A stretch of 64,000 nucleotides of DNA, taken from Sweltsa coloradensis. Its lineage: Eukaryota > Arthropoda > Insecta > Plecoptera > Chloroperlidae. Below, in pieces: positions 11,199 through 23,160 of this stretch. Positions within the stretch are counted from its first letter, which is position 1, and every line of letters begins with the position of its first letter. Both the position numbers and the translations under genes were made by a program. The DNA lies in the NCBI GenBank assembly GCA_024449915.1, contig JAMZAV010000158.1, positions 930,001-994,000 of the forward strand, given 5' to 3'. The notes beneath the pieces are model-generated. The model made no database searches and had not been told where the DNA came from. It saw nothing but the letters and a program-made list of their open reading frames with translations.

Positions 11199-12849
11199 TT
11201 ATTATAATCAAAAATTTATTATTGTGATAACACTTACCACTCTCCAAATGTGCTCTTCTATGTTAATCTCTACTATATTAAACCTACTAATAACCAGTAA
11301 TTTTGTTATTATTATCGTTAGTATTGTCTAGTACTGGATTGACCGAACTTCTTCAAGAAGGAAGTGTAGTATATTTTTATGTTTTTTGTAATCTATTGCA
11401 GCACGATGGTTAACTTGTCGCACAATACTATGGCGTTCCCAGCCACTGCCATTTAACATACTTTCACAAACAAGCTGCAATTTAAAATACACTGACCTAC
11501 GATTACAATTATTACAAATGAGTAAACATCGTATTAGTAGTAGTAGTAGTAGTACATATTTTAATCCAATACATTAATTAACGTCAAAGCTAGTTCTGTC
11601 ATGAGTCCTACCTGTAAAGACACGAAAAGCCACGATAATATCAAGTCAGTTATATAATTTCGAAAGTATATACAGTAACCTTAGCTTCGCTGGGATGTAA
11701 TTGATACAGTTATACAGTCGGTTGAATGTGAATAAATGTATGGTATTGAATTGCCTCTTTACGACGAATTGGGCAGGTTGCTTAAATATTATGCTATACC
11801 TAGTGGCTTGATAAATGTATACATTCTTGTTTACAAGCAAAATAAATAATGAAGCACACACATAATTTAAATTCAAGATTGATAGTTTTCGGGACAATCT
11901 GTAGACACCGAAAACTCTATGGCATTATTAACACAATTTGTTCGTCTGTTAACATAGTTAATGGAACGATTCCGTGGTCCGAACAGGAGTCCGTGAAATG
12001 AGTCTTGTTTGTGTATGTTGCCCCCTAGGGTGCAGCCGAGTTTAAGTGGCAAATAAAATGTGTAGTGTAGGCTGGCTAATGACTATAGGACTGGCCAATG
12101 ACCCTGGCTGTATCTTTCTTTATATAGGTCTACTTAAGCATGCAAATCTCTTTTGTCTCTCGGAACCTGCTCCAGGAGTAGATTCACCTGCAGACTCGAT
12201 CTGAGCTGTTGTTCCTCGAGAGATCGATAATCAACAATACCCCCCCCCCCACTCCCCTCCTAATGAAGAGCGACAACCATGCCCACACTCCCATGTCAGA
12301 ATGCATCTTCACTAATCGTCAGCTATCAGCTGGGAAGACAACGAAACCTGGGCGCACCCACGTTTAATTGGAAGATTCGAAATCACGTAGTTAACAGTTT
12401 GGAAGCTTAATGTGGTAATTCAGTAGGAAAGCTGTAAGTGGACCGCATAGTTGTTGCCTATAGACCTTGATCTTGTAAACCGCATTGTTGTCCCAAGCTA
12501 TAAACAGCGAATCTTCGCTGAGCTAAGGAGGCTGGACGAGCCAACGATTCTGAATTGCAATCAAGCTGACAGTTCGTATCGTGTAATTGAAAGCCATTCA
12601 AAGTGAGCATATTACACCTATTTGTATTTTACTCTTTTTGTGGAAGCTTTTAAAACGGAGAATTTGACATGTTAATTATTTTGGTTTCTAACGACGTAGG
12701 GTACCCAATAAATGTGATTGATAATTTTGTTTATTAGTATTTTAAGAGTAAAGTTAACAGAATCAGTATAATTTTAGCTATTAAACTTCAATTTTGTTTA
12801 TTGGCACCTGAAAGGGAACGATGCCCTATATATATTATTATATAACTTT
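11199..12849. other. Intergenic, nothing recognised
   Basis: Contains a short (TAG)n run at about 11,534-11,553 and a C-run at 12,240-12,250. The 83-codon minus frame 11,646-11,897 has no domain and is not called. Confidence 0.5.
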
Positions 12850-13032
12850 TCTGTACATGTGTTACATCTCGCGATAAAAACCGAACACCCACTCTGATTG
12901 ACAATGCGTTTTACTTGTTGGCATTGCCCATCAACAAGTATGATACGGAAAGTTTTTGATGACCCTTGCGAAAAAGTGGACAACGATCTTTGAAAGGGGT
13001 AGTTTTTCGTGGGACCCGGCACCTCCACCAAA
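12850..13032 (-). repeat. Dispersed family C repeat, copy C3
   Basis: On the minus strand: TTTTGGTGGAGGTGCCGGGT, then GGGTCATCAAAAACTTTCC, ATACTTGTTGATGGGCAATG, GTTCGGTTTTTATCGCGAGA and ACACATGTACAG. All landmarks of family C are present in order. A 30-bp minisatellite starts only 48 bp beyond the head. Two minus-strand frames (98 and 62 codons) run across the copy and into the satellite and are not considered genes. Confidence 0.65.
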
Positions 13033-13080
13033 ATATGTAATTGCTGAATAATATTTGTTTTGTGTTCTTCAACATTCCGT

Positions 13081-13320
13081 TGCATAAGTAGCATTGCACC
13101 CTATGCTCATTTCATAAGTAGCATTGCACCCTATATTCGTTACATAAGTAGCATTGCACCCTATGCTCGTTGCATAAGTAGCATTGCATCCTATGTTCGT
13201 TGCATAAGTAGCATTGCATCCTATGTTCGTTGCATAAGTAGCATTGCATCCTATGTTCATTGCATAAGTAGCATTGCACCCTATGTCGTGGCATAAGTAG
13301 CATTGCAGTGCACCCTATGT
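13081..13320. repeat. 30-bp minisatellite, eight copies
   Basis: Eight units of about 30 bp share TGCATAAGTAGCATTGCA(C/T)CCTATG. Units 1-7 are exactly 30 bp; the last carries a small insertion (GCAGTGCACC). Since 30 is divisible by three, long frames run through on both strands (78 codons plus; 63 and 91 codons minus) with ten-residue repeats. I regard these as by-products. The array abuts the head of family C copy C3. Confidence 0.9.
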
Positions 13321-15751
13321 TGGAGATGGCTGGCAGAAGTAGCTGCTTGAAAAGGGAGTTCGGCATTAGGATACAAAATAGACACAAGAAGACTTCATTT
13401 CAAAATAAGACAAATACGATTCTTTTAATTTTTAAATTGTAACTTTACTAAAGGTCGTGTGCGGGGGCTTTTCGCGCTGCAAACATTGCGTTCAAATGAA
13501 ATCAACGTGCGTGAAATAATGTTTAAAGTTAACAACTTCTATAAACACTCTGAAATTGTCTGAGCAAACACATCCTAGTCTTATTTTGAAAGCATTGTAA
13601 ATACTGGAGTTGGATTAAAACAGAATGGAAAAGTAAGCGTTTCCCTCAACTCCGTTTGTCTTGTTGTGTAACTATAGCAACAGGATCCAGTCAGTGGCTG
13701 AGCAGACCCCACGGGCACGAGTGAATCAAACCTGTTTCAATATCATGGTTATTCGGGAAATAAGGTCAATTTGATTTTGTAAGTTTGTATGAAACTCTCG
13801 TTTGTGTGTAATGATATTGATTCAATTTAACAGAGAGTTTTCTAAATTAATGCAAATCACACACAGCTATTTCATTTTATCGTACAGATTTGAACATTTA
13901 TTTAAACGTTTATTTATTTACTTTCATTGTGTGTCGATCAATAGTGTCCAGCTTAGAGGAAGCAGCATTGCTACCTGATGATTGTATAGCAACATCAAAA
14001 TAAACATGTTTTTGGCGATATAACCAAATACTCAAAAGAGAAGATCTATTACAATTTGATATAACAAACTCCAGTCTGATTGTTGAGACAAGACCAGGAA
14101 TAAAAATAATATGTACAGATCTCGGATTCTCCGTGGGGTCTCAGGGGGGTGGGGGGAATTGAAATCTGTAATCAAGCAGAAACATACCATAAACCAGCCA
14201 TTGATAAGCAAACTTACTAGTTTGACTAACATAGACCCGCCCGAACTGTTTGCGATTTGGCAACTTCTCCATACAAACTAAAATTTAACAAGCCGGTATC
14301 AAGCGTGCGTGTGCAGCGTATCTACCTCAGTTGTATGTACAAGAATTCCGATAGAGGTAGTTCACTCATTACTAGTTCCGGAGATGTCTGATCGATACCA
14401 GTAGGGTGCGATTTACGGCTTGGCAGAGGGGGGGGGGGTATGTCCAAGTATAGTATCTGTGTGGGCTGTAAGGGGTTTGGGGCATTTTTGTTTGTATTAT
14501 TGCTCTCGAGATGGCATTAGAAGCGTTCTGAGGTATTATTTTGAAAAGAATATGTGTGTAAATTTACTCATTATTTATTAACATTACGAGATAAAGAATT
14601 TGATATGATATGAGATTAGATGGATATCCAGAAATGGGGATTTAGCCATCCCCGGCGGGGATACCTTTCAAAACAGAGCCAGGGATGGAATTACCAGAGG
14701 GGTGAAATCCTCCCAGCCCCCCGGCAATTCGCACCCTGGATACCAGTTACAGGCAATCATGATTCTAGGTTACTTATAAGATTGTCGAGTCAAAAGATGA
14801 ATGCTGAGAGATTTCTTAAACAAATTTTCTTCATAAAACAGGCTTTAATTAAAACAGTTATATGTAAGTAATCATAAAATCTTGGCATCGACTGAGGCTT
14901 TCCATGCACTGCCTTATCGAACACGTAAAAGATGTACTTTTAAATACTTATTCCAAAATAATGTACTAGTTTACAGTAAGTACAGAGCATGATGTATGTA
15001 ACAGTTACTGTTACTAATACAAGTCATGCATAGAGATTCAACCTAAGTAATATACGGGCTAGATTATACCAACGTTCTTTTAAGTATCATTTTATAAAGA
15101 AGTTTAAACATTCAATTCAATGAATCAGAGAGTTTAATGTGGAGAAATCCTCGACTTGTCCTAAACAGGTTCCCAAAGTTCCTCATTTGATTCATATTCC
15201 CTTTGCTCCCGCGTCGTTAAAACTCGAAATGATCCACAACAACAATAAACGAAGGGGCTATTCCAGTAAACATCGGCAAAGATCTGGCGGACTTTTAATG
15301 AGTCGACTTTTAGCAAGTCAAAAAACTAGTCTATGACATTAATGTAACCCGATCTTATCTTTCGTACGTAAATCATCAGACAACATGGAAGAATCTCTGT
15401 AAAAACTATTAAAAATAGATTGTTAATAGCCTGGGACCAAAAAGTTGTCGTAAAACCTTTCACCAATACGGAAGGCGCTCTTTATTTTACTGCCAGGGAA
15501 GACAATCTATTGTGTAGTAGCGGTGAGCACTGTTGCGAGGGGTAATGACTTTCAATGTATGCAATGCAACACGGGTAGTTTTAGGAAGGTACCGCACTTC
15601 GTTTTGTTTTTATTTGGTATTATACGCTGCACTCAGTCACGGATGTAAGTTAAGATAAATTAAATAAGTTTGTGAAAAGCAAAATAAGTCATACTAAGAA
15701 TGCACAAATACAAAATGTACAATAATTGTTTATTGTAATGATGCAATTGGA
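13321..15751. other. Intergenic, nothing recognised
   Basis: Contains a G-run at about 14,428-14,437. The 83-codon plus frame at 14,620-14,871 and the 65-codon frame at 15,139-15,336 show no family features. Nothing else is supported. Confidence 0.45.
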
Positions 15752-16099
15752 GGATGAGGTGGGGTATAGTGGAGGAGTAGAAGTGAGTGGATGAGGTGGG
15801 GTATAGTAGAGGAGTAGAAGTGAGTGGATGAGGTGGGGTATAGTAGAGGAGTAGAAGTGAGTGGATGAGGTGGGGTATAGTAGAGGAGTAGAAGTGAGTG
15901 GATGAGGTGAGGTATAGTAGAGGAGTAGAAGTGAGTGGATGAGGTGGGGTATAGTAGAGGAGTAGAAGTGAGTGGATGAGGTGGGGTATAGTAGATGAGT
16001 AGAAGTACGTGGATGAGGTGGGGTATAGTAGAGGAGTAGAAGTACGTGGATGAGGTGGGGTATAGTAGAGGAAAAGGAGTAGAAGTGAGTGAATGAGGT
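15752..16099. repeat. 37-bp minisatellite, about nine copies
   Basis: The unit GGATGAGGTGGGGTATAGT + AGAGGAGTAGAAGTGAGT repeats from 15,752 in 37-bp steps to about 16,090. Later units have TACGT for TGAGT and the last has an extra AAAAGG. The pattern is strongly purine-rich on the plus strand. Because 37 is not divisible by three and the unit has no stop in any minus-strand frame, all three minus frames stay open (178, 164 and 131 codons), producing Thr/Leu/Tyr/Ser-rich repeat peptides. This is expected from the unit and is not evidence of a protein. Confidence 0.92.
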
Positions 16100-17851
16100 A
16101 GTGTACGCATGGAGGTGTATAGCATAAAGTGAGTAGCCCTCCTTGTCGGGTTTGACTAATCGAGGGGCCGCCACAAACGGCACTGTAGCCAGTCAAAGTA
16201 AATGTGACCCCTGCATCCGATAAGAACCACGAGATTGTATAAAGTTAACGTTACTACCTTTTAACTCTTTCACGTTAAGATATCGAAAGAATAAAATAGT
16301 TAACCGGTTGGTGGACCACGTTGTTTTGCAACTGCCTTGCGTTCCCATAGAACCACACAAAACTCCCGAAACGTTGAACTAAGACTGTCATCAACTTTAT
16401 GTATTTTGCTATAAAACTGGAGATGGAACAGGCTATAGCAAACCGCAATAACGGGATACATGATTATGTTTCCAATGTTAGGAATAATTTGAAATATCTC
16501 ATCCATTCCCTCCTTACTTCATTAGGCCCTAGATCCCAGAGATAGTTGCTAAAGTCACCCATCAGCACAACTTTAATAATATGCTTTCGCTGGTAATTTA
16601 AAAATTATCCCTAGCATTATCCATGTAATTCATACTAATTAGTAATTATCTTCAGAGCTAACATCTACTTGCACATAATTTATCAATATGTTAATACACT
16701 CGTCAATAAGTCATTATAGATTATGTAGATCAGTGCTTGCTCGCGACATTCTAATTCCAGAGGTCATCGCTTCGATTCCAGGCACCGGCCATCCTAGTTG
16801 AACAATTATTCAATGATTCAAAACGAATTAAAGGATTTATTACTGTACTAAAATTCGTTTAAAATTCATTTCCAACTTCATCTCAATACAATAGCTACAT
16901 ATAGTTATCAATGCCGGGTAATTTGTTGTGTATAGGGTAGAAAAATGGTTTTACACATTGTAATAATTTGAAATTTTTGAACTACATGTGATTAATAATT
17001 CCAATTTTATGTTTTGTATGTTAAATGTTATTGTTTAAGTTATTATTTCGATATTATTGTTGCTGTTGTTGTTTCGATAGCTCATAAAGGTCTTAAAATG
17101 ATGAAGAAAAATAGAAATTACTTATTGAAGCAGTTGTTCTCTGGTGCATGCGTAGCATATCATGTCACGCATACACCTTATTAATCGCCCGCATATACCA
17201 CGGTATATCCTAATTGCTCGACCATTAGATGAGAATAATAACCCTTAGATTTGAACACTGGGCAATGCATCAAACAGTGGAGACAACAGCAAGCCATAAC
17301 CTCCTCAGCTTTCTACCACGGAACACATTAATTACAGGCACCATCTATGTAAAGTAACAGGTGCAGGGGAAACGCATACAACTCTAGGGCAACAGTGTCC
17401 TACGTCAAACACGGTGAGGTATAGACAAGATTGTTGCAGGAGTCTTTCGAATGGTGAGGCTAAAACAGAACATTGGTAGAAGATTGTTTACAAAAAGCAA
17501 ATACCATCATAGGGAAAATAAATATATTCTGCAACTTGTCCATTTGTTTGATTTATACTTCCAGATATTTAATTTATGTTGCAAAGAAATAATTATACAA
17601 ATAATTACTACAATAATAATGAACACGATAATAGAGGCTAAAATAATATGCAAAGAAAACCTGTCCAGAGGCAACTTACTGGTTTTCAGTTGACTATTAC
17701 TTAGGAAGGTGTGTACTGTGTATCTCTTGATGGTTGAAGAGTATGATTTAAAGGGCTATAAAACCCAATCCAAGCATACATATTCGAGTTACACCACATA
17801 TTATAATCATGGTGAACCAGTGAGATAAGATGTCAATTACAGTTCGCTGGC
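16100..17851. other. Intergenic apart from one SINE fragment
   Basis: Apart from the SINE-like fragment at 16,717-16,800 I see nothing certain. An 80-codon plus frame (17,451-17,693) is rich in I, N and K, as expected for AT-rich noncoding DNA. Confidence 0.45.
16717..16800 (+). mobile_element. tRNA-derived SINE head fragment
   Basis: TAGATCAGTGCTTGCTCG resembles an A box and GCTTCGATTCCAGGC a B box about 45 bp later. The stretch GGCACCGGCCATCC that follows matches CCACCGGCAATCCTGAC at 48,631-48,650, suggesting the same SINE family. The body downstream is not recognisable. Confidence 0.45.
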
Positions 17852-18720
17852 TCACCCCCACCGACAACGAGATTTCAAGGCACGAACAGAACATATTTGT
17901 AGTTTTATCCCCTTAACCCGGCACCTCCACCAACAACGAGACTTCAAGGCACGAACAGAACATATTTGTAGTTTTATATCCCCTTAACCCGGCACCTCCA
18001 CCAACAACGAGACTTCAAGACACGAACAGAACATATTTGTAGTTTTTATATCCCCTTAACCCGACACCTTCACCAACAACGAGACTCAAGGCACGAACAG
18101 AACATATTTGTAGTTTTAATCCCCTTAACCCGACACCTTCCCCAACAACGAGACTTCAAGAACGAACAGAACATATTTGTAGTTTTAAATCCCCTTAACC
18201 CGGCACCTCCACCAACAACGAGACTTCAAGGCACGAACAGAACATATTTGTAGTTTTATATCCCCTTAACCCGGCACCTCCACCAACAACAAGACTTCAA
18301 GGTTCGAACAGAACACATTTGTAGTTTTATATCCCCTTAACCCGGCACCTCCACAACAACAACAAGACTTCAAGGTTCGAACAGAACATATTTGTAGTTT
18401 TATATCCCCTTAACCCGGCACCTCCACCAACAACAGACTTCAAGGCACGAACAGAACATATTTGTAGTTTTATATCCCCTTAACCCGGCACCTCCACCAA
18501 CAACAAGACTTCAAGGCACGAACAGAACATATTTGTAGTTTTATATCCCCTTAACCCGACACCTCCACCAACAACGAGACTTCAAGGCACGAACAGAACA
18601 TATTTGTAGTTTTATATCCCCTTAACCCGGCACCTCCACCAACAACGAGACTTCAAGGCACGAACAGAACATATTTGTAGTTTTATATCCCCTTAACCCG
18701 ACACCTCCACCAACAACGAG
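17852..18720. repeat. About 71-bp satellite array, twelve copies, built on the family C head
   Basis: Twelve units of roughly 66-75 bp share CCCGGCACCTCCACCAACAA, CGAGACTTCAAGGCACGAAC, AGAACATATTTGTAGTTTT and ATCCCCTTAA. Variants include AAGGTTCG for AAGGCACG (units near 18,300 and 18,375), CGACACCTTC for CGGCACCTCC, and one- to four-base indels. Reverse complemented, the unit reads TCTCGTTGTTGGTGGAGGTG, CCGGG, TATAAAACTACAAATATGTT: close to the first 50 bases of family C copy C4 (36,058-36,110). The array therefore appears to be a tandem amplification of that element's head. It is noncoding. Confidence 0.9.
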
Positions 18721-20342
18721 ATCTGAACATTTACATAAACGTGTGATTTTATTTATATTTATATAGTTTTGGGTTTATCCGTACCCTTGTTTGTATGTCA
18801 CTTGAAACACCACGGCCATGTCAACCCTCCTACTAGTTCTCTCTAGTCACACTTCCTAGAGACACTGTACTGTACCTCCGACTGCATCTTGCACAGGACT
18901 GTACCAGACACAAAGCAGTGTCGCTCAACAATAACGTACCGACTTTGAAGAAGTAAAAATGCATCTAAGAATGGCGATCGTTAAAAGCAAGTGTTCGAAG
19001 TACGAAGTGATTTCAATAGTGATAGTGTTACAAGATTCAAATTTGTTACACATGGAAACAATAAGCTACTATATTTGGTAGTTATTTCAATAGTAGATTG
19101 CCGGCCGCACAATGGACAATGGATGGAAGCGAGAGGCTATCGACGTCGCTGATGTATGCATATACTTGTCGCAAATAACAAGTTCAACGGAAGATGCATT
19201 CTTGCATCGTGAAACCTGAAAGTGAGTTGAATACATACAGAGACCTTGTAGAGGTATAATTTCCCTCGAACAACACGTTGCATGATAAACCTTCATTAGG
19301 CCTACCCTCATGCATCATGTCCAGTTTGATACGTCCACCTATGTAACACTTGCTGCATCTAGAGGCGTTACGACCAGTCTAAACATGTTTACTGCTCTTA
19401 GGTTTCATTTCACTAAAACCACTCAAACACAATCATCACACGGTCTGAGATGTGATTTCGTGTGTCACAAGGAAAGGATAATATCTGTGGAGTGTATACA
19501 CAAAATGTTTGCCTGTCTGCGAGTTTGATTTCTTTACATTTCTGTAAAACCAGTTTATCGCATAAAAGTGTGAAATAATACGAACAAGATTCCACGCTAT
19601 AGACCTGAAAGCCATTAGCAAGAACGTGAATATTTATCATTTCCTATTCATACGTATATTTCTTTATTTTGAAGACTATACATTGGTTTTTATTACTTCA
19701 TGCTTCATAGGGACTCAATTTCAACCAGCTTATCGAGAATGTAAGATGACGAATGTAACATCCACATGCCGGATCTCAGTCTACTACATTACTTAGTCCA
19801 AAGGGTCATGTTCTCTAAGCCGCACCAGTATAGAATAGTGTCTTCCATCTCAATAAACTTTCAATTGGTAAGTTTATTAGCTCTTCCATGATAGATGATG
19901 ATGATCATTATTGATTGGCCAAAATAACCACAAAAAATACGTTCTTGGACTTTTGAACCAAATCCAAAACTCATGGTTGTTGTGCGAATTTTTAGTCATC
20001 AGAGATCTCAGTCCACAAAGCAAACAGGATTTACAACACTCCAATTTGACTTGAATTGCATCATAATTTGACATATTTATTTCAATTTCTTCCAAAAAGA
20101 CATTCTTCTCTATATTATTCTTGAGTGGATTTTTTAAAGTGAAATTGGGACAATATAACAATAAAAGTCGGAAAATCTATTTCAGTATAAACTTCTACAG
20201 CAAGATATGGAACTACTATTTGTATTTGTGATCAGCTCTAGTTTTCCCCCGCGCGTCGCTACGACGAGGGTTCATTGTCACCGGCCATGTCCAGCACACA
20301 CAGGCGGTGCAACCAGCGCTGACCAAAGCGAGCTAGGTGATA
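18721..20342. other. Intergenic, nothing recognised
   Basis: Several overlapping 60-90 codon frames occur at 19,087-19,640 and 19,877-20,161 on both strands; none has a recognisable motif. Confidence 0.45.
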
Positions 20343-20435
20343 TGTAATTGGTCTCGAACCAAGATCCAGTTCTCTGCGGTGACATTAAAACTGTGTGATT
20401 AACAATCTTGTCCGAGATAACCTCGCCATAGCTTC
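20343..20435 (-). mobile_element. tRNA-derived SINE head
   Basis: On the minus strand CTTGGTTCGAGACCAATT gives a perfect B box core (GGTTCGAGACC), preceded about 60 bases upstream by TATGGCGAGGTTATCTCGG, a plausible A box. The spacing is larger than in a tRNA, as often in SINEs. No functional tRNA cloverleaf can be drawn. Confidence 0.45.
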
Positions 20436-22030
20436 GGACAAACAATAACACCATTTACATGCTCGACTGGTTCGGCTCATTCTTCTCTCCTTCTTTGTTG
20501 AGCTGGTTGCGTAGTATAACTTCATCTCTGAATAATTAATTCAAAATGGAAACACCTGGTTTGCCGGTATTGGCGTAAGGTACTTGTGTCTACGTCGCCA
20601 TTCATTGTAATACACAACTTTCTTTAAATACGCGCGTAAGAAACTCCGATACTTTATTATGTAATAAAATGCAAAACCGAAGATCTTATCGGTTAAATTA
20701 TAATCGAACACCAATGGATTCATCCCCAAATTTGGATGTGATCATTATTCAGTGTTAACAAACATTTCCTTTTAAAAATATAATTGCCACTCAAAAACGT
20801 GGGAAGTAAACAGGTGTAGATTTGTCTGTCGATTATACGGGTTTGTGTGCTTGCTGGTCTGTTGTTTATCTTTTACTGCCCATACACGCACACAAAGTTT
20901 ATTCCTTAAATTCTACAAAATGTCGACAGAGGTGAATGGAGTAAAATAAGCCCGCCTATGCAAAGAAGCTTAAACACGAGGGGATATAAAACAGAGATTG
21001 TGAATGGTCAGGGTGTCGAACCCAGCCGAACAGAAAACTCGAGGAACGATACAGATAGAAAATACAAAAGAGTGAATACTAAGACAGCTGTAAGATTGAA
21101 CATCCCTCTTCCCGGCACCTCCACCATTCATGATAAGGGACAACTTTAATCCATATTTCGGGTATTCCCGTACCCATCTCTTACACAATTTTAAAAAATT
21201 TGCTTTACTTCTTAAATTAGAATAAATTCAACATTATTTTTGAAGAATACTATTACAAAAATTAACAATAAATGGAAATAAATGAGAAAAAAACAAAATA
21301 TATACATCATAAACATGGTGAGCATTAAAAAATCAAAGCAATACATGACTGAGAAAATATAAAACACCACACTAATAGTGACTGATCAGATAATGTTAGT
21401 TGAGAACCTTCACGTCACGTGTTGACGCAACGAGGTCTATCGAGACTTCCCACACAGAGCAGTCTCGTGACTTGGCCACCCCTAATCGGGCGACTTACAA
21501 ATGCAGTTACCAACTTATGAGTGATTCAGACTCCTGTGTAATTAATGATCTGTCACACGATCAGAGTGTATTCTTTGTGCTTCTCTACCTTTTATTTCTT
21601 CTTTGTCACACAACTGATCCCTTCCCTTCCCTTCTTGCCTTTTGTACAAATGTTTTTATTCTTTTTCTTCTGCTTCTTCTCCCTTGCGCTAGATGTTTCT
21701 CCGCGCATTGTTACATTCAGCTGGATCGCTCAAATAGAAAGTAATTGTTTCAATTTCTATGCACGGTGCTTGTTTCGCTTGGCGTAGATGCCATCAATCA
21801 AATTTATTCTAAAGGAGAAGTAAAAAATAAAAATGATAACAATGTACGTGAATTCCGGTAAGGTTTTATTCTTGTGATTGTGGATCGTCTTGTGCGTGGT
21901 AGCTATTGAGCACGGCGCGATGGTATGCTGTCATATTGTGTGTGCTATGCTTTATCCCTAATAGTTATTAATTATTCTCCGCGAGAAGGAGACTCCGCAT
22001 TATCACTAATTGTTCGGATGATTGGCAGAG
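20436..22030. other. Intergenic with one family C head fragment
   Basis: At 21,110-21,128 the sequence CCCGGCACCTCCACC is a family C head on the minus strand. Frames at 21,400-21,787 encode F/L/C-rich peptides from pyrimidine-rich DNA and are not called. Confidence 0.45.
21108..21130 (-). repeat. Family C head fragment (C8)
   Basis: Minus strand reads AATGGTGGAGGTGCCGGGAA. Only the head is recognisable; the landmarks expected further in are absent or too diverged. Confidence 0.5.
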
Positions 22031-22115
22031 GCGGCGCAGTGTTAGCGCGTCGCTCAGGAGGGGTCTTCTTTGTGATGTTTCAAGGTTATTGAAGACCTGG
22101 GCGGGGTTAGAACCC
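22031..22115 (+). mobile_element. tRNA-derived SINE head
   Basis: GCGGCGCAGTGTTAGCGCGTC is a strong A-box region and GCGGGGTTAGAACCCGAG a B-box region about 60 bp later. In between is GGAGGGGTCTTC. The pattern 'GGCGCAGTG-TTAGCGCGTCG ... GGTTAGAACCC' is typical of animal tRNA-derived SINEs. There is no intact tRNA fold. Confidence 0.6.
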
Positions 22116-22332
22116 GAGACCATCCACAGCTTGAATACAACACACAATGTGCTCACACCATCATTACTCATATTGTGTTTTATGTATTCTTGCATCTACC
22201 GTAGATAGTTTTATTAATAACAGTTGGCATATAAACACGTTGACTATAATTTCTCGATTTGCTCGGTCGGCAAACACTCTCGTAGGTGGAATCGGTTATT
22301 AATACAATCCAGCAATTACAAAAAAAAAATAC

Positions 22333-22400
22333 GGCTCGACTGGGGATCAAACCCAGGTCTTGCGAGCGAGAGGCCGGGTTCGATCCCGGGCCGAGTGGAT
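22333..22400 (+). repeat. Inverted pair of tRNA T-arm-like sequences
   Basis: CGGCTCGACTGGGGATCAAACCC (read backwards a B box, GGGTTTGATCCCC) is followed at once by GCCGGGTTCGATCCCGGGCC and GAGTGG, a perfect forward B box. The two halves are inverted, giving a stem of about 20 bp around GTCTTGCGAGCGAGAGG. It looks like two SINE 3' head pieces joined in opposite orientations. Confidence 0.55.
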
Positions 22401-23160
22401 GTTTTTAATTTTCAGGATTGTATTATAAAGGTTATATTCATATGTGTATACTGATGACTGGTTTTTGAAAGGAAACCAGCAATCCTTAATGGTTTGATCT
22501 TGATATACGATAGCGGTAGTCCCACGACAAACTCATCCCGTGAAGATACTCCTATCCTAACTTGCAGTCTTCACACTGCTTTAAAACTTGATGATTTATT
22601 TACCAAATGTACAACTCGTCTATTTCTAAATAATGATTTTGAATCAGATTATTAAAACTCTTTCAGACACAAGTATTGGTTTAGTTGGTATTGCAATTCA
22701 TTCAAATTTAAATTTTTTCTATGATTTGTTATGATTTATGTAACTAAAAAATACTGTCGTATTTTTAAAGGAATGTCGCGAAAAAAATCAAATTTGAAAT
22801 ACATTCCTGAAACTCGATTTTTTCTGGATTTTTTTGTTGCATATTTTGAATATTTTGTATCCCAAATAATAGCAATACTAGAATTTCTTAAATTTACGGG
22901 ACAAATAGAATGTTTTCCCATTTTTACCTTTTTGCAGATGTGTATTTTCAACCTTCTCAAAAAAGCACTTTTTGTCCCATTAAAATAGGAAAAATAAATT
23001 CATTTATTAATCACAAAAAAGAGGGGTCATTGAAAAATAACTTTTATTAACCCAGATTAAAATTCTAAAACGTTATGGTTCCATATGGCACCATTGGGCC
23101 GGAAAGGGTTTTAACTTGAGATTCATGGTATTATGGATATCCGGGTAGGTGTTCAAGAAA
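22401..23160. other. Intergenic, nothing recognised
   Basis: An 85-codon plus frame (22,731-22,988) and a 74-codon minus frame overlap in T-rich DNA; the plus product is F/I/K-rich with no recognisable motif. Not called. Confidence 0.45.

Noticed and set aside
13060..13387. Several 60-90 codon frames with ten-residue repeats
   Set aside because: The 30-bp unit is divisible by three and lacks stops, so frames open by chance on both strands.
15660..16196. Minus-strand frames of 131-178 codons that look like a long repeat protein
   Set aside because: They exist in all three frames because the 37-bp unit has no stop on that strand; the product is a direct readout of the minisatellite.
17852..18720. 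CRISPR array
   Set aside because: Units are contiguous, of varying length and have no unique spacers; the context is eukaryotic. The same holds for the other tandem arrays.
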